Source: Candidatus Zixiibacteriota bacterium (GTDB lineage Bacteria > Zixibacteria > MSB-5A5 > SM1-73). Taken from it: DNA of 9,798 bases. The first letter of the stretch is position 1. Each line of letters begins with the position of its first letter. A program made the translations under genes and the position numbers. Below, piece after piece: positions 1-7,187 of the stretch. The stretch covers positions 1 through 9,798 of the forward strand of contig JAOZNS010000093.1 in assembly GCA_029933635.1 (NCBI GenBank), written 5' to 3'. The notes below the pieces were generated by a model that ran no database searches, was not told where the DNA came from, and saw only the letters and a program-made list of their open reading frames with translations.

Positions 1-151
1 AGCTCGTTGGAATTTAATGATTCGATAATTCTGTGAGTTAAGCAACAGCCCCAATATTTACATTACCTTTTTCCGAAAAGAAACAAAAAGAATTAGCTTG
101 ACAAGCTCATCAAACTTGTTATTTTTTTCACAAACTTTTGGGAGAGGGGAT
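1..151. other. Leader region upstream of nuoA, no gene seen
   Basis: AT-rich sequence ahead of the first gene. I see no convincing open frame on either strand and no recognisable RNA gene. A GATAAT hexamer at 24-29 resembles a -10 box, but there is no matching -35 at proper spacing inside the window. TTGACA at 98-103 is a perfect -35 consensus, but what lies 16-18 bases downstream is a T-run, not a -10 box. The operon promoter is probably here or just upstream of the window, but the sequence does not fix it. Confidence 0.5.
140..149 (+). promoter_or_regulatory. Ribosome binding site deciding the nuoA start
   Basis: The purine run GGGAGAGGGG lies two bases before the ATG at 152. It favours that ATG over the in-frame TTG at 98, which would add 18 residues (rich in Ser, Phe and Leu) not typical of NuoA and has no such site in front of it. 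Confidence 0.6.
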
Positions 152-526
152 ATGTTAGAGGTTTATTTTCCTATATTCGTCTTGATATTTATCGTGACCG
201 GGATGGCTCTTCTGATCTTGGGACTTTCTTTCCTGTTTGGAAGAAAATTTCCCACCAGGGACAAGCTTTCCACCTATGAGTGCGGACAACGACCCTTTGA
301 AGATGCCAGGGGAAGGTTCTCGGTAAAATTTTATCTTATCGCCATCCTCTTCATCATCTTTGACATAGAGGTGGTCTTCTTGTATCCATGGGCGGTTATT
401 TACAGAAAACTTGGGCTTTTCGGATTGATAGAGATGGGGATCTTTCTTTTGATCCTTCTTGCAGGGTATTTTTATATCCTCAAGAAAGGTGCGCTGAAAT
501 GGGAGGAGGGTGGAGAAATTATCTAA
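152..526 (+). CDS. nuoA: NADH-quinone oxidoreductase subunit A (NuoA, ND3-like)
   Basis: Small membrane subunit of complex I that sits beside NuoH and borders the quinone chamber. The product is 124 residues with three hydrophobic segments (about 5-29, 60-82 and 88-110). The loop between segments 1 and 2 carries the family hallmark YECGQRPFEDARGRFSVKFY (42-61), with the conserved Cys44. Segment 2 carries FDIEVVFLYPW (70-80), whose acidic residues Asp71 and Glu73 belong to the conserved proton-path region. Length is normal for the family. I chose ATG 152 because a strong purine-rich site precedes it; an in-frame TTG at 98 would give 142 residues and is unlikely. It is the first gene of the nuo cluster, separated from nuoB by 155 bases, an unusually wide gap for this operon. 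Confidence 0.96.
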   Translation: MLEVYFPIFVLIFIVTGMALLILGLSFLFGRKFPTRDKLSTYECGQRPFEDARGRFSVKFYLIAILFIIFDIEVVFLYPWAVIYRKLGLFGLIEMGIFLLILLAGYFYILKKGALKWEEGGEII

Positions 527-527
527 T

Positions 528-561
528 ATAAAGACCGTGAACAAGTTCACTTGACCTTTAT
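528..561 (+). repeat. Interrupted inverted repeat in the nuoA-nuoB gap
   Basis: Inner arms GTGAAC (537-542) and GTTCAC (545-550) are perfect complements. Outer arms ATAAAG (528-533) and CTTTAT (556-561) are also perfect complements, separated from the inner arms by 3 and 5 unpaired bases. As RNA it would fold with a CAAG tetraloop. There is no T-run after it, so it is not a standard terminator. A TTGACC (551-556) overlapping the right side could be a -35 element, but no good -10 is visible. It could be an operator, an RNA processing or stability hairpin, or chance. The rest of the gap (562-681) holds the palindrome TAAACGTTTA (597-606), two copies of TTTATTGC (570-577 and 603-610) and no gene. 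Confidence 0.4.
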
Positions 562-681
562 CTTAATCATTTATTGCAAAAGGAAAGTAAACTTTTTAAA
601 CGTTTATTGCTTCGATTGAGAGGATAGATCAAAAGAAGAGTGATTGTATTCAATTAACTTTTTCCCAATACTAAGGGGAAA

Positions 682-1176
682 ATGGGATTAGAGGAACATA
701 TACCGAAGGGCCTACTTTTGACCACAGTGGAAAAAGCGGTAAACTGGGCCAGAAAGTCATCGGTATGGCCTTTAGGTTTTGGTTTAGCCTGCTGTGCCAT
801 CGAGATGATGTGCACGGCCGCCTCTCGTTTTGACATCTCGCGTTTCGGAATGGAGATATTCCGAGCCTCCCCGCGGCAGGCAGATTTGATGATCGTAGCA
901 GGTCGGGTGTCCAATAAGATGGCTCCGGTGGTCCGGTTGCTTTATGAGCAAATGGCTGAGCCTAAGTGGGTGATCGCCATGGGTGCCTGTGCCTCCACTG
1001 GAGGAGTGTTTAATAACTATGCCATCGTTCAGGGTGTGGATAAGATCGTGCCTGTTGATATTTATGTCCCCGGATGTCCACCCAGACCCGAACAACTGTT
1101 AGAAGGAATCATAAAATTGCACCAGAAGATAGAAAAAGGATCGTTGATCCCAGACTCCAGGCACACCGCGAAATGA
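682..1176 (+). CDS. nuoB: NADH-quinone oxidoreductase subunit B (NuoB), N2 cluster subunit
   Basis: Peripheral-arm subunit that holds the terminal 4Fe-4S cluster N2, which hands electrons to quinone at the interface with NuoD. The product has 164 residues. The unusual vicinal ligand pair is in GLACCAIEMM (Cys37, Cys38), with further ligands in MGACASTGGVFNNY (Cys103) and VPGCPPRPEQLL (Cys132). This is the full N2 ligand set. RASPRQADLMIVAGRVSNKMAP (61-82) is strongly conserved in the family. The N-terminus (TTVEKAVNWARKSSVWPLGFG) is typical of bacterial NuoB. AAGGGG at 673-678 serves as ribosome binding site, rather close to the ATG. The stop codon overlaps an ATG (ATGA, 1173-1176) and nuoC begins 13 bases later. 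Confidence 0.98.
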   Translation: MGLEEHIPKGLLLTTVEKAVNWARKSSVWPLGFGLACCAIEMMCTAASRFDISRFGMEIFRASPRQADLMIVAGRVSNKMAPVVRLLYEQMAEPKWVIAMGACASTGGVFNNYAIVQGVDKIVPVDIYVPGCPPRPEQLLEGIIKLHQKIEKGSLIPDSRHTAK

Positions 1177-1189
1177 ACCAATTGAACAG

Positions 1190-1699
1190 ATGAAAGAAAA
1201 GTTGAAAAACCTGGTTTTAAAGAAGCTAAGAAAGAAATTTCCCGGCTCGATTTTAGAACAAAGCGAGTTTCGGGATGAATTGACGCTTGTGATAAAAAAA
1301 GCAGATATCGTCCCAGTGTGTACCTTTCTTAAGGATGATTCGGAGCTTTGTTTCGATTTTCTCTCTGATTTGTGTGCAGTTGACCACCTGTCCAGAAAGC
1401 CCAGATTCGATGTGGTGTATCACCTTTACTCCTTGAAAAAAAATCACCGTGTGAGATTGAAGACAAAGGTTGAAGAGAACGAGGTCGTTCCATCGGTCAT
1501 CTCGGTCTGGAGCGGAGCCAACTGGCTTGAAAGGGAGGTCTTTGATATGTTCGGAATAGAATTTAGCGGTCATCCCGATCTGAGAAGAATACTTTTGCCA
1601 GACGACTGGGTGGGTCATCCCTTAAGAAAAGATTTTCCGCTCACCAAGGAGGAAGTGGTGTTTTCCCACAACAGGAATCACCCTCCCAAGATAATATGA
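1190..1699 (+). CDS. nuoC: NADH-quinone oxidoreductase subunit C (NuoC, 30 kDa subunit)
   Basis: Peripheral-arm structural subunit that packs on NuoD and NuoB; it carries no cofactor. The product has 169 residues. The C-terminal family signature is complete: NWLEREVFDMFGIEFSGHPDLRR (111-133), then ILLPDDWVGHPLRKDFPL (134-151). The N-terminal third is Lys-rich and weakly conserved, as usual. It is a stand-alone gene, not fused to nuoD. No Shine-Dalgarno sequence precedes ATG 1190. Initiation may depend on ribosomes finishing nuoB just upstream: a seven-codon frame (1173-1193) links the nuoB stop to this start. The gap to nuoD is 67 bases and contains the palindrome TTTCGAAA (1716-1723) but no gene. 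Confidence 0.96.
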   Translation: MKEKLKNLVLKKLRKKFPGSILEQSEFRDELTLVIKKADIVPVCTFLKDDSELCFDFLSDLCAVDHLSRKPRFDVVYHLYSLKKNHRVRLKTKVEENEVVPSVISVWSGANWLEREVFDMFGIEFSGHPDLRRILLPDDWVGHPLRKDFPLTKEEVVFSHNRNHPPKII

Positions 1700-1766
1700 A
1701 AAGCACATAGGGAGCTTTCGAAAACTTTGTGATTGTAGGGTTGGCTTGCACAAAACGATAAGAAAG

Positions 1767-2963
1767 ATGAACCAAGTTAAAGGAATTGAAAAAATTGGAA
1801 CGAATACCATGATCTTGAACCTGGGACCTCAACATCCCTCGACTCATGGTGTGCTAAGGGTGATTTTGGAATTGGACGGGGAGACCGTGGTAAAAGCCAC
1901 CCCAGATATAGGCTTTTTGCATAGCGGGATTGAGAAGACCATGGAAAGCAAGACCTATACTCAGGTAATTCCTCTTACCGATCGGATGGACTATGTGGCC
2001 TCACTTTCTAACAACTTAGCTTACCTTTTAGCTGTGGAGAAGCTTTTAGACATTCAAGCCCCCCCTAAGGCGCAATTTGTGAGGGTACTTTTAACGGAGT
2101 TAACCCGAATTGCCAGCCATCTGGTCTGGTACGGCTCTCACGCCCACGATATAGGCGCCATGAGCATGCTCCTTTATGCTTTCCGTGAAAGAGAAAAGCT
2201 TCTGGATATATTTGAGTTGGTATCTGGACAGAGGATGATGACCTCCTATTTCAGAATCGGAGGTTTGGCTCAGGACATCCCAGAAGGATTTGAGCCCAGA
2301 GTCAAGGAAGTTCTAAATACTTTCCCGGATCGAATAGATGATTACGAAAACCTTTTGACTAAAAACCGTATCTGGCTCAATCGAACGATGGGTGTAGGGA
2401 AAATATCGGCTGAGGAGGCCATCGATTGGGGTGTCTCCGGACCCATCCTTAGAGCCTGCGGAGTGAAGTGGGATATCAGAAAATCTAATCCGTATTCCGG
2501 TTACGATAAATTTGAATTCGAGATTCCTACCGGTAAAAATGGTGACGTTTATGATCGATATCTGGTTCGCTTAGAGGAGATGAGGCAAAGCTTAAAGATC
2601 GTCCAACAAGCTCTGGACGGAATCCCTCAGGGAGATTTCGTCGCACGGGTTCCCGGGGTGGTGCTACCTCCAAAAGAGGAAGTTTTGTCCAGAATCGAAG
2701 CCTTGATATTTCACTTTAAATTAGTGGTGGAAGGTTTTTGCCCGCCAGTGGGTGAAGTTTATCATTCCATTGAGTCTCCCAAAGGAGAACTGGGCTATTA
2801 TATCGTCTCAGATGGATCAAATAAACCCTATCGGGTAAGGGTGAGACCTCCCTGTTTCGTCAATTTAAGTGCTTTGCCCAAGATGATTGAGGGAAGATTG
2901 ATCGCTGATGTGGTGGCTACCATTGGGAGCATTGATATTGTGTTGGGTGAGATAGACAGATAA
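1767..2963 (+). CDS. nuoD: NADH-quinone oxidoreductase subunit D (NuoD, 49 kDa subunit)
   Basis: Forms the quinone-reduction pocket with NuoB and NuoH; evolutionarily a [NiFe]-hydrogenase large subunit that lost its metal site. From ATG 1767 the product is 398 residues, normal for the family. LGPQHPSTHGVLR (19-31) supplies the quinone-pocket His27. TDRMDYVAS (71-79) supplies Tyr76; these align, at a constant offset of 11, with His38 and Tyr87 of Thermus Nqo4. GFLHSGIEKTMESKTY (49-64) and the C-terminal segment ending DIVLGEIDR are classic. An in-frame TTG at 1746 would add seven residues; the ATG has a slightly better purine tract (GATAAGAAAG) before it. Met at 1809 would give a shorter form that still includes GPQHPSTHG. 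nuoE starts 26 bases downstream. Confidence 0.97.
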   Translation: MNQVKGIEKIGTNTMILNLGPQHPSTHGVLRVILELDGETVVKATPDIGFLHSGIEKTMESKTYTQVIPLTDRMDYVASLSNNLAYLLAVEKLLDIQAPPKAQFVRVLLTELTRIASHLVWYGSHAHDIGAMSMLLYAFREREKLLDIFELVSGQRMMTSYFRIGGLAQDIPEGFEPRVKEVLNTFPDRIDDYENLLTKNRIWLNRTMGVGKISAEEAIDWGVSGPILRACGVKWDIRKSNPYSGYDKFEFEIPTGKNGDVYDRYLVRLEEMRQSLKIVQQALDGIPQGDFVARVPGVVLPPKEEVLSRIEALIFHFKLVVEGFCPPVGEVYHSIESPKGELGYYIVSDGSNKPYRVRVRPPCFVNLSALPKMIEGRLIADVVATIGSIDIVLGEIDR

Positions 2964-2989
2964 AAGAAAAGTGATTTACTGTTATTCTC

Positions 2990-3469
2990 ATGCTCAGTGA
3001 AGAGGTCCAAAAGCGAATTGCTGAATTGAAGGATAAATTTCCTCAAAGGCGGAGTGCCATTCTTCCGGCAATGCATGTGGTGCTGGAGGAGGTGGGTTTT
3101 TATAATCGGGATATTCAAAAACAGGTGGCAGGGCTTCTTGATCTGAGCGAGATGGAGGTTGCTGAAACTCTTTCCTTTTACACTTATTTCCCCAAGCAGG
3201 GGGTGGGCAAATATCATATCCAAGTTTGCACCAACATTTCCTGCATGTTAAATGGAGCAGAACAACTGGTCAATTACTTGGAAGAAAAGTTGAAGATAAA
3301 GGCGGGAGAGACCACTCCGGATGGACTTTTTACTTTGTCCACGGTGGAATGTTTGGGATCATGTGGCACCGCTCCGGTGATGCAGATAAATCAGAGATAT
3401 TATGAAAACCTTACCAAGGCTAAGGTGGATCAGATAATCGATGATCTAAAGAACAAAACAACAAAATAG
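2990..3469 (+). CDS. nuoE: NADH-quinone oxidoreductase subunit E (NuoE, 24 kDa subunit)
   Basis: Part of the NADH-oxidising module; a thioredoxin-like 2Fe-2S protein that binds cluster N1a next to the FMN of NuoF. The product has 159 residues. The N-terminal helical part (HVVLEEVGF...VAGLLDLSEMEVAETLSFYTYF, 29-67) is typical. The cluster ligands follow: Cys80 and Cys85 in VCTNISCML, and Cys121 and Cys125 in VECLGSCGTAPV, the C-x4-C...C-x3-C pattern of the family. No Shine-Dalgarno sequence is visible before ATG 2990 (the upstream bases are T-rich). nuoF begins only six bases after the stop, so the two are very likely translated together, in keeping with their tight 1:1 complex. Confidence 0.97.
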   Translation: MLSEEVQKRIAELKDKFPQRRSAILPAMHVVLEEVGFYNRDIQKQVAGLLDLSEMEVAETLSFYTYFPKQGVGKYHIQVCTNISCMLNGAEQLVNYLEEKLKIKAGETTPDGLFTLSTVECLGSCGTAPVMQINQRYYENLTKAKVDQIIDDLKNKTTK

Positions 3470-3475
3470 AATCCG

Positions 3476-4756
3476 ATGGAAAAAGTACTGTTTAAGCATA
3501 TAGATGTTCCAGACCAATATAGGATCGATACATACATTAAAAATGGGGGCTACCGAGCTTTATCCAAAGCTTTGAAGGAATACACCCCGGAGGAGCTGAT
3601 CGAGCTGGTAAAGAAGTCAGGCTTGCGGGGAAGAGGAGGGGCGGGCTTTCCTACCGGGATGAAATGGGGCTTTGTTCCAAAGAATTCACCCCAGCCAAAA
3701 TTTCTGTTGTGTAATGCGGATGAGGGAGAGCCAGGAACATTTAAGGATAGAGCCCTAATTGAGAATGATCCTCATCAGCTTCTGGAGGGAATCATCATCG
3801 CCTCCTTTGCCATCGGAGCTCATCGAGCTTTCATCTATATCCGAGGAGAGTATTATTTCGGAGCCAAAAGATTACAGCAGGCTATCCTTGAATGCTACCG
3901 GAAAGGATATCTGGGGAAAGATATCTTGGGTTCTGGTTTTGATCTGGATATGGAAGTTTACAGAGGGGGAGGAGCATATATCTGTGGAGAAGAAACCTCT
4001 TTGATGGAATCAATCGAGGGGAAAAGGGCAAATCCCCGGCTCAAGCCACCCTTCCCCGCCTCGGTGGGAGTTTACAAAAATCCTACGGTGATCAACAATG
4101 TGGAGACCTTATCAAATGTTCCTCATATCGTTCTAAATGGAGCGGAATGGTATGCTAATCTGGGCCGGCCCAAAAGCACCGGCACCAAGATATTCTCCCT
4201 TTCGGGACACGTGAAAAAACCGGGCAATTATGAGCTTCCCATGGGGGTCCCTTTAAGAGAGTTGATCTTCGAGCATGGCAGGGGAATAAAGGATGATCGC
4301 AAGTTGAAGGCAGTGATCCCGGGAGGGGTATCCACGCCAGTTTTGACTGCTGAGCTTCTGGATGTTAGAATGGATTTTGAATCCCTGTATGAAGCCGGAT
4401 CCCTTCTGGGATCAGGAGCCACCATAGTTATGGACCAGACCACCTGCATGGTGAAGGTGGCTTATCGCATAGCCAAATTTTTTGAGCACGAGTCCTGTGG
4501 AAAATGTGGGCCATGCAGAGAGGGGACCAGGTGGATCAGGCAGATCATGGAGAGGATTGAGACCGGAAAGGGAAGGGAGGAAGATATTGAGCTTCTGCGT
4601 GACATCTGTTCCAACATAGCTGGCAAGACCGTGTGCCCTCTGGGTGATGGGGCGGTGGTGCCGATCATCAGCACCATTGAGAAGTTCCGTCAAGAATATG
4701 AATATCATATAAAGCATAAAAAATGCATGGTTGATCTGGGGGAAAGATTTGTGTGA
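3476..4756 (+). CDS. nuoF: NADH-quinone oxidoreductase subunit F (NuoF, 51 kDa, NADH/FMN/N3)
   Basis: The NADH-oxidising subunit: binds NADH and FMN and passes electrons to 4Fe-4S cluster N3. The product has 426 residues. LRGRGGAGFPTGMKWGF (50-66) is the glycine-rich nucleotide/FMN region, followed by LCNADEGEPGTFKDR (78-92). YRGGGAYICGEETSLMESIEGKR (162-184) is the third conserved block; many homologues have Ala at the second Gly of GGG. N3 ligands are Cys341, Cys344 and Cys347 in ESCGKCGPCREGT, with Cys387 in GKTVCPLGDGA. It starts six bases after nuoE with no Shine-Dalgarno sequence, suggesting coupling. The full NADH site with nuoE and nuoG beside it argues for NADH as donor. The stop overlaps an ATG that opens a six-codon frame (4756-4773) before nuoG. 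Confidence 0.98.
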   Translation: MEKVLFKHIDVPDQYRIDTYIKNGGYRALSKALKEYTPEELIELVKKSGLRGRGGAGFPTGMKWGFVPKNSPQPKFLLCNADEGEPGTFKDRALIENDPHQLLEGIIIASFAIGAHRAFIYIRGEYYFGAKRLQQAILECYRKGYLGKDILGSGFDLDMEVYRGGGAYICGEETSLMESIEGKRANPRLKPPFPASVGVYKNPTVINNVETLSNVPHIVLNGAEWYANLGRPKSTGTKIFSLSGHVKKPGNYELPMGVPLRELIFEHGRGIKDDRKLKAVIPGGVSTPVLTAELLDVRMDFESLYEAGSLLGSGATIVMDQTTCMVKVAYRIAKFFEHESCGKCGPCREGTRWIRQIMERIETGKGREEDIELLRDICSNIAGKTVCPLGDGAVVPIISTIEKFRQEYEYHIKHKKCMVDLGERFV

Positions 4757-4796
4757 TGGGCTCAATCGAGTAAGTGAAATAACTGGATAGCAAGGT

Positions 4797-7022
4797 ATGG
4801 TGACCTTAACTATAGATGGTAAGCAGGTGAAGGTGGAGGAAGGAACCACCATTCTCAAGGCTGCAGAAAAGTTAGGGATCAAGATTCCTACCTTCTGTTT
4901 TCATGAAAAGCTCCAGCCAGTGGGTGCCTGTCGGATGTGTCTGGTGGAGGTAGAGAAGATGGGAAAACTTCAGGTTGCCTGTGCCACCTGCGTCTCTGAG
5001 GGGATGGTGGTGAGGACCGATACCCCTCAAGTGAGAACTGCAAGAAGAGGAGTCCTGGAGTTTTTGCTTCTCAATCATCCATTGGATTGTCCCGTCTGCG
5101 ACAAGGGAGGAGAATGCGAGCTTCAAAACCAGGTGTTCAAATACGGTTCAGATAAGGGTAGATACGCTGAGCAGAAAAGGAGGTTCATAGCCGATCCTAA
5201 ATCCAAATATGATGATTTAGCACTGGGACCACAGATAATAAGAAATATGAACCGTTGCATCCTTTGTCGAAAATGTGTCCGATTTATAACCGAGATCGCC
5301 GGGGAGACAGATCTGGGAACCTTTGGACGGGGATCAAGGACAGAGATAAACGCCCTTCCGGATATTCCGGTGGACAATCCCTATTCGGGAAATGTGGTGG
5401 AGATCTGTCCGGTGGGGGCTTTAACCTCAAAATCCTTCAGATACAGGATAAGGGTGTGGGAGACAGAACCTTCTGCTTCCATCTGTCCTCTCTGTGGAGA
5501 TGGATGTAATATCACGGTATGGAGCAAAGATCAGAAAATTTATCGCATCACCTCCAGAAGAAATGATTTGATAGATGAAGGATTTTTATGCGATAGAGGA
5601 AGATTTGGATTCGAGTTCGTTAACCATCCGGATAGATTAAAGCAACCTCTGGTCAAAAAGGATAAGGAATTTTTATCCGCAGACTGGGATGAGGCGATCA
5701 AATTGGTTGCTTCCCGATTTGAAGCGATCAAAAGAAGATCTGGCGCAGATTCATTGGCTGGAGTGGGATCACCGAAACTCACTAACGAGGAGAACTACCT
5801 TTTTCAGAAATTTTTCCGAGTGGTGGTGGAAACCAACAACATCGACCATCGGGTCGATTCAAAGCATCCTTTGCCAGACCCAAACTTTAAAGCCAAAAAT
5901 CACATATTCGGCATGACCAATTCGATCAGCCAGATTGAAAAGGCAAAACTCTCCTTCGTTCTGGGGTGTGATTTGCAAAAGGAACACCCCATCATAACTT
6001 TAAGGGTGATAAAATCAACCAGATCAGGCAATGCACTGATTGTGGCAAATCCACAGAGGACAACTTTGAGCAAGTTCGCTCAGGATGAACTTATCTATCA
6101 AAGAGGAACTGAATTGGTTTTATTGAACAGCATAGCAAAGGTGATCATCCAGGAAAAGCTTTTTGATGCTGATAAGACCACCCTCTCCGCAGACCAGATG
6201 GATAGGCTCCAAGAAAATGTTCAGGCATTTGAAAGTGGAGAGGTTTCGCAGGTAACCGGTATTGATCCAGAAAAGATCAAAAAAATAGCTCAAACCTTGG
6301 CAAAAGCAGAAAGTGTAATGATTCTATCTGGGAAAGAAATAATCGGGCATGCTGAAAACACTAAGATAATTGATCTCTTGCAGGACCTTTTAGGTTTAAC
6401 CGGACATCAAAATAAGGATAACTGTGGAGTGAATCTATTGTGGGAACATTGTAATTCACAGGGTGCTTTGGATTGCGGACTTTTGCCGGAGAGGCTTCCA
6501 GGACGCATCCACCTTTCAGATGGGGTGTTCCGGAAAGGGGTTGAAAAGATCTGGAACGCCAAGGTTAAAGAAGAGCCGGGACTTGATTTCGATCAGATGT
6601 TGAAGTCTGCCCTCCAAGGAAAGATCAAAGCTATGTATATTGCAGGAGCTGATCCAGTGAGCACATCCCCGGATGGAAACCTGGTGAAGGAGGCGCTCAA
6701 AAAACTTGAGTTTTTGGTAGTTCAGGACACCTTCTTAACGGAGACTGCTAAGTTAGCTGATGTGATCCTGCCTGGAGTCTCCTTCGCTGAAAAGGAAGGA
6801 ACCTTCACCAATGTGGAGGGAAGAATACAGAAACTTAAAAAAGCGTTTGAACCTTTAGCCAATTCCAAGGAGGATTGGCAGATCATCTGCTTGCTGGCGC
6901 AAGCTTGGGGGTATGATTTTGATTATACCTCACCTGCGCAAATTTTTAAAGAGCTGGTAAAGGTCTCACCCATTTATGCAAAAGCAAGTTGGGAAGATTT
7001 GGATAAAATGGAAAACAAGTGA
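4797..7022 (+). CDS. nuoG: NADH-quinone oxidoreductase subunit G (NuoG, 75 kDa, Fe-S wire)
   Basis: Largest peripheral subunit, carrying electrons from NuoF/NuoE towards NuoI. The product has 741 residues. N-terminal 2Fe-2S ligands are Cys34, Cys45, Cys48 and Cys62. The His-Cys 4Fe-4S site is His94, Cys98, Cys101 and Cys107 (NHPLDCPVCDKGGECELQ). Another 4Fe-4S site has Cys154, Cys157 and Cys160 (NRCILCRKCVRF) with Cys204 (VEICPVGALTSK). A further C-x2-C-x3-C-x27-C set (Cys230, Cys233, Cys237, Cys265) matches the off-path N7 cluster, kept only in some bacteria such as E. coli and Thermus. From about 230 on it has the molybdopterin-oxidoreductase fold, including GADPV and LADVILPGVSFAEKEGTFTNVEGRIQ (754-like family motif, here about 655-685). 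ATG 4797 fits the usual NuoG N-terminus, though AAGG (4792-4795) is only one base away. Confidence 0.97.
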   Translation: MVTLTIDGKQVKVEEGTTILKAAEKLGIKIPTFCFHEKLQPVGACRMCLVEVEKMGKLQVACATCVSEGMVVRTDTPQVRTARRGVLEFLLLNHPLDCPVCDKGGECELQNQVFKYGSDKGRYAEQKRRFIADPKSKYDDLALGPQIIRNMNRCILCRKCVRFITEIAGETDLGTFGRGSRTEINALPDIPVDNPYSGNVVEICPVGALTSKSFRYRIRVWETEPSASICPLCGDGCNITVWSKDQKIYRITSRRNDLIDEGFLCDRGRFGFEFVNHPDRLKQPLVKKDKEFLSADWDEAIKLVASRFEAIKRRSGADSLAGVGSPKLTNEENYLFQKFFRVVVETNNIDHRVDSKHPLPDPNFKAKNHIFGMTNSISQIEKAKLSFVLGCDLQKEHPIITLRVIKSTRSGNALIVANPQRTTLSKFAQDELIYQRGTELVLLNSIAKVIIQEKLFDADKTTLSADQMDRLQENVQAFESGEVSQVTGIDPEKIKKIAQTLAKAESVMILSGKEIIGHAENTKIIDLLQDLLGLTGHQNKDNCGVNLLWEHCNSQGALDCGLLPERLPGRIHLSDGVFRKGVEKIWNAKVKEEPGLDFDQMLKSALQGKIKAMYIAGADPVSTSPDGNLVKEALKKLEFLVVQDTFLTETAKLADVILPGVSFAEKEGTFTNVEGRIQKLKKAFEPLANSKEDWQIICLLAQAWGYDFDYTSPAQIFKELVKVSPIYAKASWEDLDKMENK

Positions 7023-7051
7023 AGTTCAGAAAAGGAACTGTAATTTGAGAC

Positions 7052-7146
7052 TGCCCAAAAATCCACAAAAAGGTCGTTTCTTCCTTTCTCTCTGGATCTG
7101 TAATCCTACCAGAGCTTGGTCTTTGGGAACGCCACAAATTTGGGCA
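7052..7146. repeat. Structured intergenic element between nuoG and nuoH
   Basis: The 165-base nuoG-nuoH gap (7023-7187) holds no credible gene. It contains a 95-base segment bounded by perfect 8-base inverted ends, TGCCCAAA (7052-7059) and TTTGGGCA (7139-7146). Inside is a hairpin with arms CTCTGG (7090-7095) and CCAGAG (7109-7114), and next to it ACCA/TGGT (7108-7111 and 7117-7120). CCACAAA occurs near both ends in the same orientation. I see no target-site duplication and no transposase. It may be a degenerate miniature element or intergenic repeat, or an RNA structure that sets apart the soluble and membrane modules; chance pairing is not excluded. Confidence 0.4.
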
Positions 7147-7187
7147 ATAACATTACAAAGGAAGTTTCATTTGAGTTGAAATAAGAT

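Noticed and set aside
98..126. TTGACA at 98-103 as a -35 promoter box
   Set aside because: No -10-like hexamer lies 16-18 bases downstream; the sequence there is a T-run.
98..151. TTG 98 as the nuoA start, giving an 18-residue N-terminal extension
   Set aside because: ATG 152 has a strong purine-rich site directly before it and gives the standard NuoA N-terminus; the extension is untypical for the family.
784..1095. Reverse-strand open frame of 103 codons across nuoB
   Set aside because: It lies inside a gene with every conserved residue in place, and its translation has no recognisable domain; it is a shadow frame.
1253..1618. Reverse-strand open frame of 121 codons across nuoC
   Set aside because: Shadow of nuoC with no recognisable motif and no ribosome binding site logic.
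1700..1766. Terminator or promoter in the nuoC-nuoD gap
   Set aside because: Only a short AAAGC/GCTTT pairing and a TTTCGAAA palindrome are present, with no T-run and no paired -35/-10 boxes.
1746..1766. TTG 1746 as the nuoD start
   Set aside because: It adds seven residues without family support; ATG 1767 gives a normal N-terminus and length.
6946..7179. Short open frames on both strands over the nuoG end and the nuoG-nuoH gap
   Set aside because: They overlap the conserved C-terminus of NuoG, have low-complexity translations and no family resemblance; the gap looks non-coding.
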